A stretch of 64,000 nucleotides of DNA from Geomonas anaerohicana. Lineage in GTDB: Bacteria; Desulfobacterota; Desulfuromonadia; Geobacterales; Geobacteraceae. Each line of letters starts with the position of its first letter. Within the stretch, counting starts at the first letter, position 1. The notes under the pieces are model-generated. The model saw only the letters and a list, made by a program, of their open reading frames with translations, was not told the origin of the DNA and made no database searches. Shown one piece after another: positions 42,325-50,370 of the stretch. The translations under genes were made by a program, and so were the position numbers. Where the stretch lies: positions 248,001-312,000 of the forward strand of contig NZ_JAEMHL010000002.1 in NCBI RefSeq assembly GCF_016458305.1, given 5' to 3'.

Positions 42325-43374
42325 ATGAAACGCATCTTCACCATCATCCTTTCTCTCGCGCTGCTCGCCCTCGGGGGCGTGACCGCGGGAGCGGCCGAGC
42401 TGCACAAGCTCAAGGTGGGCCATCTCCCCACCTCCGGGCACCTGCTCTACTTCGTTGCCAAGGAAAAAGGGTTCTTCCAGCAGGAAGGGCTCGACGTGGA
42501 ACTGTTCCGCTTCACCAACTCCGGCGAGGGGCTGACCGCCATCAAGAGCGGCAAGCTCGATATCGGCTCCTTTGGCACCTCGGCGCCCTTATCCTTCATC
42601 GCCAACGGCGCCGACTTCACCATCTTCGGCGGACAGATGGGAGAGGGGCACGCCCTGATCGCCAAGCCGGAGAACGCCGCGCGCTTCAAGGACCTGAAGA
42701 ACTATCGCGGCGCCACCATCGGTGCCATCCGACTCGCCACCGGCGACGTCGTCTTTCGCGCCGCGCTGCACCAGGCGGGACTCGACTGGCGCAAGGACCT
42801 GACCATCAAGGAGTTCGATTCGCCGGCGGCGGTGCAGGAGGCGGTGAAAAAGGGAGCGGTCGACGCCGGCCTCACCTGGATTCCCTACTACACCATGGCC
42901 GAGAAGCAGGGACTTGCGGTGGTGAAGTACTCCGGCGACGTCATCAAGTCGCACACCTGCTGCCGCCAGGTGGCGCTCACCTCCACGGTGAAGGCGCGCC
43001 AGGCCGATTTCGAGAAGTTCATGGTCGCGCTTTTGAAGGCGTACCGCTTCTACCAGGGGAACCACAAGGAAACCGTCGACATCGTGGCCAAGTACGTCCA
43101 GATCGACAAGGCGGATCTGAACAAGGACATCTACGGCGGGCACCTGCTGGTAAGTCCGGACCCGCACAAGGAGAGCGTGGTGCAGTTCTGGGACTTCATG
43201 AAGAAAGCCGACTACGTCAAGTCCAAGGAAGCCATCGAGCCGCACATCAACACCACCCTTTACGCGCAGGCCCTGACGGACCTGTCCAGGCGCGAGCCCA
43301 AGGAGAAGCTCTGGGCCAGCCTGGACCGGGATTTCCGCGACGGTGACCCGACGCTGCACATTAAGAAACACTGA
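42325..43374 (+). CDS. ABC transporter binding protein, SsuA-like, second copy
   Basis: A 349-residue paralogue of the preceding protein with the same layout: signal peptide to TAGA, LKVGHLPTSGHLLYFVAKEK, IKSGKLDIGSFGTSAPLSFI, VKKGAVDAGLTWIPYYTMAE. The cysteine pair is C212-C213 in SHTCCRQVA. Long stretches are shared with the 41264 protein, indicating a tandem duplication, while the substrate-facing loops differ (PEPAHG against PTSGH). AAGGAG lies 10 nt before the ATG. Confidence 0.87.
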   Translation: MKRIFTIILSLALLALGGVTAGAAELHKLKVGHLPTSGHLLYFVAKEKGFFQQEGLDVELFRFTNSGEGLTAIKSGKLDIGSFGTSAPLSFIANGADFTIFGGQMGEGHALIAKPENAARFKDLKNYRGATIGAIRLATGDVVFRAALHQAGLDWRKDLTIKEFDSPAAVQEAVKKGAVDAGLTWIPYYTMAEKQGLAVVKYSGDVIKSHTCCRQVALTSTVKARQADFEKFMVALLKAYRFYQGNHKETVDIVAKYVQIDKADLNKDIYGGHLLVSPDPHKESVVQFWDFMKKADYVKSKEAIEPHINTTLYAQALTDLSRREPKEKLWASLDRDFRDGDPTLHIKKH

Positions 43375-43381
43375 GGTCGCC

Positions 43382-44338
43382 ATGGAAGCCGTGCTATCAG
43401 CGGGAGCCCGCATCGAGCGGGCCAGTATCGCCAAACGCCTGATCCTATCGCCGGCAAGCGTCGTCTTCGTCCTGCTCCTCGCGGAACTGTTCTGGCCAGT
43501 GCCGGGGGAGGAATACCCGGCTTACCTGCTGGCGCTGACCGCCGCGGTGGAGCTGGTCTACCTGGTGCGCGTAAGCCTTGGTCGCGGCGGCAAGGGGCTC
43601 GCGGGAGCCGGGGACATCGCCGCCATCATCTTCGGCATTCTCCTGGCCTGGCACCTGTGCACCACCAGGTTCGTGCTCCTGGACAAGATGCTCTTTCCCA
43701 AGCCGGAACCGGTGCTGCGTCTCTTTGTCAGCGAGCTTCCCGACATGCTGAAGGGGCTGGTCAACTCCCTGATCCTGCTGGTGAGCGGCTACCTGATCGC
43801 GCTCGCGACGGCGATTCCGCTGGGGCTGGTGGTCGGCTGGCGCGTTCGGATTTTCAACGCGGTGCACCCCTTCACCAAGGTGCTGGGGCCGATCCCGCCC
43901 ATTGTGTACATACCGTATGCGATAGCGCTCCTGCCGAGCTTCCGTGCCGCATCCATCTTCGTCATCTTCATCGGTGCCTTCTGGCCGGTGTTCATCAACA
44001 CCGTGAACGGGGTCTTCAACATCCACAAGGGGCTGCTCGACTCGGCCCGGGTGCTGAGCCTTTCCGAGCGGACGCTGCTCTTCAGGGTGATCCTCCCCGG
44101 CGCCATGCCCTCCATCTGCACCGGCGCGACCCTCGGACTCGTCTTCGCCCTGGTGCTCCTGACGGCGGCCGAACTTATCGGCGCCAACTCGGGTATCGGC
44201 TGGTACGTGAAGAATTTCGCCGACTTCGCCGACTACCAGCGGGTGGTGGTGGGCATCATCTTCATCAGCATCGTGGTCACCGTCATCACCTGGGGGACCG
44301 AGCGCCTGGAGCGCCGCCTGCTGCGCTGGCGCAACTGA
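43382..44338 (+). CDS. ABC transporter permease (SsuC/TauC-like)
   Basis: A 318-residue membrane protein with two extra N-terminal helices and a BPD_transp_1 domain at ~125-310. It carries LGPIPPIVYIPYAIALLPSF, the EAA-like loop DSARVLSLSERTLLFRVILP, and GANSGIGWYVKNFADFADYQ. It pairs with the ATPase at 39643 and the binding proteins upstream. The start at 43382 lies 7 nt after the preceding stop, with GAGG nearby. Confidence 0.9.
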   Translation: MEAVLSAGARIERASIAKRLILSPASVVFVLLLAELFWPVPGEEYPAYLLALTAAVELVYLVRVSLGRGGKGLAGAGDIAAIIFGILLAWHLCTTRFVLLDKMLFPKPEPVLRLFVSELPDMLKGLVNSLILLVSGYLIALATAIPLGLVVGWRVRIFNAVHPFTKVLGPIPPIVYIPYAIALLPSFRAASIFVIFIGAFWPVFINTVNGVFNIHKGLLDSARVLSLSERTLLFRVILPGAMPSICTGATLGLVFALVLLTAAELIGANSGIGWYVKNFADFADYQRVVVGIIFISIVVTVITWGTERLERRLLRWRN

Positions 44339-44362
44339 ACAAGCATAAGGAGCTGACACACC

Positions 44363-45895
44363 ATGAGTTATTTCGACAACAAGGTCCCGCCCAAGCGTGA
44401 GGACCGTCTCAGTGCCGTGATCGCCCACCAGGACAGCATCTGCGGCCTGGCCCGGAAAGGGAAGGGGGGCAAGAGCTGCCTGATCGACGACGGCGAGCGC
44501 GGCTTCACCCAGGGGACCATCTGCCTGTTGCTCCCGGCCCTCGCCATGCTGAACTCGCTGCCGGACAACGTCGTGCTGCTGCACAGCGCCCTTGGCTGCG
44601 GCTCCTGCACCCACTCCCAAAACGCCAACGTCCGCATGGGGAGTAACGCGCGCAGGGGGAAGGCGCAGGACGGCATCTGGCTATCCACCGCGCTGGACGA
44701 AACCGACGTCATCAGCGGCGGCGAAGACAAGCTGGAGCGCGCCATCATCGAGGCGGACCGGCGCTACCGCCCGGCCAGCATCACCATCGTGGCGGGGTGC
44801 GTCCCGGGGATCATCGGCGACGACATCGACGGCGTGGCGCAGCGGCTGCAGCCGCAGGTGAGCGCGAAGCTGTTGCCGGTACACTGCGAAGGATTCAAAA
44901 CCAAGATCTGGGCCACCGCCTACGACGCGGTCTACCACACCATCGGTCGCAACCTTCTGGAAGAAAAGGGGGTGACGGAGCACACGCCGCAGGACGAACT
45001 GGAGGTGCTCCGCGAGCAGGAGCGCCTGGCGCGCACCGTGAACCTCATGAACGTCTCCTCCATGGGGCGCGTCGATGAGCAGGAACTGGAGCGGCTGCTG
45101 GTGAGTCTCGGGCTCGAGGTCAACGTCTTCCCGGTCTTCGCCCACCCGGACTCCTTCGTGAAGGCGACCCGGGCGGCGCTTTCCATCAGCACCTGCCCGA
45201 CCCACGACGATTACTTCCTGGGCTACCTGGAGGAACGCTTCAACGTCCCCTCCATCATCAAGCACATGCCCATCGGCATCGAGAACACCAGCCTCTGGCT
45301 TCGTGACGTGGCGGCGCGCTTCGGCTTCGAGGAGCAGGCCGAGCGCCTGATCGCCGCCGAGGAGGCGGAACTGAAAGAGGCGCTCGAAGAGTTCAGGCCG
45401 CTCTTCCATGGCAAGAAGGTTTTCGTCAGTGCCGGAGAATTCCGCGCCCTGGCGACCGCGCGCCTGCTCCAGGAGATCGGTCTCGAGGTGGTCGGCATCC
45501 GCTCCTTCCATCACGACCATTTCGCCGAGGTCGAGTACGAGAAGCTGGCCCGCGAGGCGAAGACCGATTACGTGGTGGACATCGCCAACGTGCAGCCCTT
45601 CGAGGAGGCGAACCTCTTGAACCGGCTCAAGCCGGACCTCTTCCTCGGGCACGCCAACGGCAACATGACCGCCTCGAAGCTCGGCATCCCCACCCACGTC
45701 ATCTACAACACGGGGCTCGCCTACATCGGCTACCGCGGCGTCTATGAACTTGCGCGCCGCCTGCACCGCCAGCTTTCGAACCCGGCCTACAACAGGAACC
45801 TGGCTGAGAACCTGCGGCTCCCCTACAGCGACGCCTGGTACCAGGCCGAGCCGTTTTCCTATCTCAACACCCGCGGGAGGAGCGTCAATGAGTGA
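44363..45895 (+). CDS. Nitrogenase-like catalytic component, NifD/MarD-like
   Basis: A 510-residue member of the oxidoreductase/nitrogenase component 1 family. Likely P-cluster ligands are Cys54, Cys79 (SALGCGSCTHSQ) and Cys146 (VAGCVPGIIGDD), matching NifD C62, C88 and C154. Cys278 in ISTCPTHDDYFLGY and His445 in GIPTHVIYNTGLAYIGYRG are candidates for the cofactor ligands (NifD C275, H442). With the K-like subunit it would form the catalytic heterotetramer. Classical nifEN, nifV and nifQ genes are absent. The closest characterised system I know is methylthio-alkane reductase. Confidence 0.88.
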   Translation: MSYFDNKVPPKREDRLSAVIAHQDSICGLARKGKGGKSCLIDDGERGFTQGTICLLLPALAMLNSLPDNVVLLHSALGCGSCTHSQNANVRMGSNARRGKAQDGIWLSTALDETDVISGGEDKLERAIIEADRRYRPASITIVAGCVPGIIGDDIDGVAQRLQPQVSAKLLPVHCEGFKTKIWATAYDAVYHTIGRNLLEEKGVTEHTPQDELEVLREQERLARTVNLMNVSSMGRVDEQELERLLVSLGLEVNVFPVFAHPDSFVKATRAALSISTCPTHDDYFLGYLEERFNVPSIIKHMPIGIENTSLWLRDVAARFGFEEQAERLIAAEEAELKEALEEFRPLFHGKKVFVSAGEFRALATARLLQEIGLEVVGIRSFHHDHFAEVEYEKLAREAKTDYVVDIANVQPFEEANLLNRLKPDLFLGHANGNMTASKLGIPTHVIYNTGLAYIGYRGVYELARRLHRQLSNPAYNRNLAENLRLPYSDAWYQAEPFSYLNTRGRSVNE

Positions 45896-47231
45896 GAATT
45901 TCGTAGAAAGGGCCCGCTACCTCTGCTCGCTGGGCGGTGCGGCCGCGACCGTGACCGCGCTTCCGGGGGGGATTCCCATCCTGCACTCGGCCTCCGGGTG
46001 CGCCGGTAACTTCGCCTGGACCCAGAACGGCGGCAGCGGCCTGCAGGTCGGGGGCTATTGCGGCGGGCTCACCGTCCCCAGCTCCAACGTCCAGGAAACC
46101 GAGGTGGTCTTCGGCGGCGAGGATCGCTTGCGCGAGCAGATAACCTCGACGCTCAAGGTGATCGACGGCGGACTCTACGTCGTCCTCACCGGCTGCGTCC
46201 CCGAGGTGATCGGCGATGACATCTTCGCGGTGGTGAACGATTTCCGCGAGGAAGGGGTCCCCATTATTGGTGCAGTCACCGGCGGTTTCCGCGGCGACTC
46301 CTATTGGGGCTATGACCTGGTGCTGCAGGCGCTGGTCAAGGACTACCTGGATAAGGGGCTGGCAAAGGTGAAGGGACGCGTGAACCTCTGGGGCGTGGTG
46401 CCGTACATGGACCCGTTCTGGCGCGGCAACCTGGAAGGAGCGCGTCACCTCCTGGAGTTGCTTGGCCTGGAGGTCAACTCCTTCTTCACCCCTGCGGACA
46501 CGCTGGAGGGGATCAGGGAAGCGGGCGCGGCCGAGTTGAACATCGTGCTCTCGGATCTGTACGGCCAGGGCGCCGCCGCGCTTTTCCAGGAGAAGCACGG
46601 CACCCCCTTCGTCACGACCTCGCTTCCCATCGGCGTTTCCGCTTCCGAAACGTTCCTGCGCCAGGTTGGCGCCGCGCTGGAGTTGGACCCGGAATTGGTG
46701 CAGAACGTCATAGCGCGGGAAAAGCGGCATTACTACCAGATCCTGGAGCCGCTCACCGACTGCTATATCGACCTCGACCTGCAGCGTTACGCGGTGGTCG
46801 TCGGCGATGCCAACTACGCCGTGGCGCTCACCCGCTTCCTTGCGGACGACCTCGGCTGGCTCCCCGTGCTCACTGTCGTGACCGACAGGATTCACGAGAA
46901 CGGCCAGCCGGCGCTTGCGGCCCGAGTTGAGCAACTGGCCTCCGGATTCAGCACCAACCTGGTCTTCGAGTCCGACGCTTCCCAGGTGCTGGGGCACCTG
47001 AACCAGGTCTGGCCGCGTGCCGCCGGGCAGAAATACTACAACGCCTTCAGCCCCGCCTTCGTCGTGGGGAGCTCCCTGGAGCGCGAGTTCGCGCTGCAGA
47101 TCGGGGCGCCGCACCTCTCGGTCTCCTTCCCGGTGGCGAACCGCGCAGTGCTAGACCGCGGCTACACCGGCTTCCGCGGCGGCCTGAGACTGGCCGAAGA
47201 CGTCTTCGGCCAGATCGTGGCGAACAGGTAG
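45888..47231 (+). CDS. Nitrogenase-like catalytic component, NifK/MarK-like
   Basis: A 447-residue partner of the D-like subunit, overlapping its 3' end by 8 nt. P-cluster ligand candidates are Cys13 (RYLCSLGG), Cys38 (SASGCAGNFAW) and Cys103 (VLTGCVPEVIGDD). There is no equivalent of the long NifK N-terminal extension, as in group IV and Mar-type proteins. The region KYYNAFSPAFVVGSSLEREF is typical of K-like chains. GGGAGG precedes the ATG. A repeat-filled gap separates it from the corrinoid genes. Confidence 0.88.
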   Translation: MSENFVERARYLCSLGGAAATVTALPGGIPILHSASGCAGNFAWTQNGGSGLQVGGYCGGLTVPSSNVQETEVVFGGEDRLREQITSTLKVIDGGLYVVLTGCVPEVIGDDIFAVVNDFREEGVPIIGAVTGGFRGDSYWGYDLVLQALVKDYLDKGLAKVKGRVNLWGVVPYMDPFWRGNLEGARHLLELLGLEVNSFFTPADTLEGIREAGAAELNIVLSDLYGQGAAALFQEKHGTPFVTTSLPIGVSASETFLRQVGAALELDPELVQNVIAREKRHYYQILEPLTDCYIDLDLQRYAVVVGDANYAVALTRFLADDLGWLPVLTVVTDRIHENGQPALAARVEQLASGFSTNLVFESDASQVLGHLNQVWPRAAGQKYYNAFSPAFVVGSSLEREFALQIGAPHLSVSFPVANRAVLDRGYTGFRGGLRLAEDVFGQIVANR

Positions 47232-47235
47232 CTTT

Positions 47236-47355
47236 AGCTCCCCCTCCCTTGACGGGAGGGGGCTGGGGGGTGGGTGAGGCTGCCATCAGCGGAAGAGGTG
47301 GCACCTTCCCCCGCCCCCTGACCCCCTCCCGCAAGGGGCGGGGGGAAGCCGGGTA
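47236..47355. repeat. GC-rich palindromic intergenic repeat, family 2 (copy 3)
   Basis: CCCCCTCCCTTGACGGGAGG (GGG) is followed about 60 bp later by CCCCCGCCCCCTGACCCCCT and CCCGCAAGGGGCGGGGGGAA. It separates the nitrogenase-like subunits from the corrinoid protein gene and may attenuate read-through. Confidence 0.6.
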
Positions 47356-47421
47356 GCGGTGCTCGAGCGGGAAACGCTGGATTGGTAGCATACAGAACTC
47401 TGGACTAATGGAGGAATAGAT

Positions 47422-48087
47422 ATGAGTCAGATCGAACAGGAGCTTTTCCAAAGGCTCTCCGACGCGGTTGTGGATATGGACGAGGACGAGGCGGTCGCTG
47501 CCGCAAACGAGGTGGTCGAGCGCGGCATCGACGCTTACCGGGCCATCGAGCTGGGGCTCTCCGCCGGAATGGAGCGGGCCGGGCAGCTCTTCGACGAGGA
47601 GGAATATTTCATTCCGGAGCTGCTCATGTGCTCCGACGCCATGTACGCCGGGATGGACGTTCTCAAGCCGCATCTGCGCAGCGATGGTGTTTCCGAGAAG
47701 CACAAGGTGGTTATCGGCGTGGTCGAGGGGGATACCCACGACATCGGCAAGAACCTGGTGAAGATCATGCTGGAGACCTCCGGCTTCGACGTCACCGACC
47801 TGGGACGCGACATTCCTCCGGCGCGTTTCGTGGAAACCGCCAAGGAGATCGGCGCCAACATCATCGCCCTCTCCACCTTGATGACCACAACCATGGAGGG
47901 GATGGGCGCCGTGGTGCGTCAGTTGAGCGAGGAGGGGATCCGCGACCGCTTCAAGGTCATCGTCGGCGGCGGGCCCATCTCGCAGGGCTTTGCCGACCGC
48001 ATCGGCGCCGACGGCTACGCGGTAAATGCTGCGGACGCCATCCGTCTGGCCAGGTCGTTGGTAGCCCCCGCCGAGGCCGCAGCCTGA
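47422..48087 (+). CDS. Corrinoid (B12-binding) methyltransferase protein, MtaC/MtsB-like
   Basis: A 221-residue methyl-carrying corrinoid protein. The N-terminal helical cap domain covers residues ~5-88, with LMCSDAMYAGMDVLKPHL. The Rossmann B12-binding domain follows with the base-off motif D104-x-H106-x2-G109 in EGDTHDIGKNLV, then STLMTTTMEGM and VIVGGGPIS. It would shuttle a methyl group between the UroD-type proteins. Its stop overlaps the next start by 1 nt. MtsB, a relative, works with MtsA on methylthiols in methanogens. That parallel supports an organosulfur substrate but does not prove it. Confidence 0.93.
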   Translation: MSQIEQELFQRLSDAVVDMDEDEAVAAANEVVERGIDAYRAIELGLSAGMERAGQLFDEEEYFIPELLMCSDAMYAGMDVLKPHLRSDGVSEKHKVVIGVVEGDTHDIGKNLVKIMLETSGFDVTDLGRDIPPARFVETAKEIGANIIALSTLMTTTMEGMGAVVRQLSEEGIRDRFKVIVGGGPISQGFADRIGADGYAVNAADAIRLARSLVAPAEAAA

Positions 48088-49133
48088 TGCGTCGCGACCA
48101 GATGACACCGCTCGAGCGCCTGGCGGCCTACGGCGCCGGCGCCCCCATCGACCGGCTCCCCTGCGTTCCCATTGTGGGCAACACGGCGGCGCGGGTGATC
48201 GGCGTGAAGGTCGGCGACTTTCGTGGCAACGGAGCGTTGATCGCCGAGGCGCAGGTGGCGGCGTATAGGCTCTTCGGCTACGACATCATCAGGATCTTCA
48301 CCGACCTCTACACCCATGCCGAGGCGATGGGAGCCAAGGTGAGCTATCCCGAAGACGAGACCGCCTTTCTGGCCGCCCCCGCCATCGCCGATCTTTCGCA
48401 AATTGACCGCCTGCGGCCGGCCGATCCGTACCGGGACGGCAACCTGCCGCAGCACCTTGAGGCGATGCGCCGCGCGGTGGATCAAGTAGGGGACGAGGTG
48501 GCGGTGACCGGTGCGGTGACCTGCCCCTTCACCAACGCCTCCTTCCTGGTGGGAGCCGACAAGCTGGCCCGTCTCATGATGCGTTCGCCGGAAACGGTGC
48601 ATCACCTGTGCGAGATCTCGCTGCAGACCAACATCGCCTATGCCGGCGCCATCATCGATGCCGGTTGCACGCCGAGCCTGACCGACGCCATGTCCTCGAT
48701 GTCGGTAATCAGTCCGCGCCAGTTCCGGGAATTCTCCTTCCCGTACCTGAAGCGGCTCATCGACTACATCCACGGGCGCGACAGGAAGGTCACGCTACAC
48801 ATCTGCGGCAAGACCTCCGGCATCTGGGATGCGATGGTCGAGGCCGGCGCCGACTGCCTCAGTATCGACAACGACGCCGACTTGGGCGAAGCGCGTGAGG
48901 CGGTCGGAGATCGTGTACGCCTGATGGGCAATGTGCACCCCTCCGAGGTCATGCTGCAGGGGACGCCCGAGACGGTACGCCGGGCGACTCTCGCCTGTTT
49001 AGCCCAGGCCAAAGACACGCCGAGAGGGTTCATCGTTGCTTCCGGCTGCAGCCTCCCCACCGAGACCCCCTTCGCCAACATTCACGCCATGCTGGACACC
49101 GTGCGGGATGCCGGCTGGCCGGTGCGCTGCTGA
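48087..49133 (+). CDS. UroD-family corrinoid methyltransferase (MtaA/MtsA-like), second copy
   Basis: A 348-residue zinc methyltransferase. The zinc site is H238-x-C240 in LHICGKTSGIW and Cys321 in ASGCSLPTETP. The TIM-barrel landmark ITSPRQF-like ISPRQFREFSFPYLKRLI is present. It is translationally coupled to the corrinoid protein, which makes it that protein's most likely direct partner. It is much closer to the protein at 33647 than to the one at 49339. The reaction is methyl transfer to or from a thiol or thioether. The direction is unknown. Confidence 0.87.
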   Translation: MRRDQMTPLERLAAYGAGAPIDRLPCVPIVGNTAARVIGVKVGDFRGNGALIAEAQVAAYRLFGYDIIRIFTDLYTHAEAMGAKVSYPEDETAFLAAPAIADLSQIDRLRPADPYRDGNLPQHLEAMRRAVDQVGDEVAVTGAVTCPFTNASFLVGADKLARLMMRSPETVHHLCEISLQTNIAYAGAIIDAGCTPSLTDAMSSMSVISPRQFREFSFPYLKRLIDYIHGRDRKVTLHICGKTSGIWDAMVEAGADCLSIDNDADLGEAREAVGDRVRLMGNVHPSEVMLQGTPETVRRATLACLAQAKDTPRGFIVASGCSLPTETPFANIHAMLDTVRDAGWPVRC

Positions 49134-49147
49134 TCTCCGTCGTCCAA

Positions 49148-49290
49148 AGCCCCTCCCCCCGGAGGGGGGAGGTTGGGAGGGGGGATGCCTGCACGAGCCG
49201 CTGCGCGCCCCCTCCCTGACCCTCCCCCTCCGGGGGCGGGAAGTCATCCCCTCGCCCTCCGGGAGAGGGGCAGGGGTGAGGGCGCTGCAA
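49148..49290. repeat. GC-rich palindromic intergenic repeat, family 2 (copy 4)
   Basis: CCCCTCCCCCCGGAGGGGGG (AGG), GGGAGGGGGG, then CCCCCTCCCTGACCCTCCCC and CTCCGGGGGCGGG, ending in CCCTCGCCCTCCGGGAGAGG. It is very like 38187-38281 in inverse order. It lies between the second and third UroD-type genes. Confidence 0.65.
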
Positions 49291-49338
49291 AGTAGCACCA
49301 ATCTTGACCGCCTCGAAAACAAACACAGGAGCACCACT

Positions 49339-50370
49339 ATGAGCCTCAGCCCCAAAGAGCGGCTGCTCGATACCCTGGCCAAGAAGAAGGTCGACCGCCC
49401 GCCGGTCGTCTGCACCGGCGGCATGATGAACGCTGCCATCGTCGACGTGATGAACCGCACCGGCCATACGCTGCCGGAAGGACACTTCCGGTCAGACCTG
49501 ATGGCCGAGCTGGCCACCGATGTCAACCAGGACACCGGGTTCGAGAACTTCGGCATCCCGTTCTGCATGACGGTGGAGGCCGAAGTCCTCGGGAGCGAGA
49601 TCGATTTCGGCACCCTCGCCTGTGAGCCTAAGATCGCGCGCGAGCCTTTTGCCACCAACGCGCAGGTACAGTTCCGCGACATCGACAAGCTGCTCGACTC
49701 AGGGCGCATCCGCCAGGTGGCCGAAGCGGCCCTCCTTTTGAGCCGTTCCAACCCGGACGTTCCCGTCATCGGCAGCATTACCGGTCCGGTCAGCACCGCC
49801 GCCTCCATCGTCGATCCCATGAACTTTTTGAAGGAACTGCATAAAAAGCGGGAAGATTCCCACCGCGTGCTCGACTACGTGAGCGATTTCCTCATCTCGT
49901 TCGCCCGCCTGTTGGTCGACGGCGGCGCCAGCGCCATCTGCATCGGCGATCCGACCGCCACCGGTGAGATTCTCGGTCCGCGCATGTTCCAGGAGTACGC
50001 CGTGACCTACCTGAACAAGGTCATAGACGGCATTCACGCCACCGGTGTCCCGGTCCTGGTGCATATCTGCGGCGAAATGAAGGCGGTGAAGTCCTCCATT
50101 CCGCAACTGCACAGCGATGCCATCAGCACCGACGCCTTCGTGAACTTGAAGGCCCTGAAAGAGGAATATCCGCAGCTCACCACCATGGGGAACCTGAGCA
50201 CCTTCCTGCTGGAACTCGGCGAACCCGACAAGGTCTCGCGCCACACGGCAGGACTGGTGCGCGACGGCATCGATATCATCTCTCCGGCCTGCGGGCTGAG
50301 CACCGCCTCGTCGATCCTGAACATCCAGGCGATGACCCAGACGGTGAAGGATGGAGGCCGCGGATGGTAA
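49339..50370 (+). CDS. UroD-family corrinoid methyltransferase, third copy (distinct subgroup)
   Basis: A 343-residue protein of the same family but a separate branch. The zinc site is H242-x-C244 in VHICGEMK and Cys318 in SPACGLSTASS. The region GDPTATGEILGPRMFQEYAV is the family's central motif. GGAG lies about 9 nt before the ATG. Its last codons overlap the RACE gene by 7 nt, so the two are co-translated. That coupling with the corrinoid activator suggests it is the methyltransferase tied to cofactor turnover. Confidence 0.85.
   Translation: MSLSPKERLLDTLAKKKVDRPPVVCTGGMMNAAIVDVMNRTGHTLPEGHFRSDLMAELATDVNQDTGFENFGIPFCMTVEAEVLGSEIDFGTLACEPKIAREPFATNAQVQFRDIDKLLDSGRIRQVAEAALLLSRSNPDVPVIGSITGPVSTAASIVDPMNFLKELHKKREDSHRVLDYVSDFLISFARLLVDGGASAICIGDPTATGEILGPRMFQEYAVTYLNKVIDGIHATGVPVLVHICGEMKAVKSSIPQLHSDAISTDAFVNLKALKEEYPQLTTMGNLSTFLLELGEPDKVSRHTAGLVRDGIDIISPACGLSTASSILNIQAMTQTVKDGGRGW

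Noticed and set aside
30990-47231. A classical nitrogen-fixing nitrogenase
   Set aside because: nifEN, nifV, nifQ and nifS/U are missing, the K-like chain lacks the NifK extension, the ligand-region motifs are of the group IV type, and all neighbours are sulfur genes.
30990-47231. Protochlorophyllide/chlorophyllide reductase or coenzyme F430 (CfbCD) synthesis
   Set aside because: No tetrapyrrole genes are present, a NifB-like cofactor gene accompanies the set (not needed by BchLNB or CfbCD), and the context is sulfur uptake.
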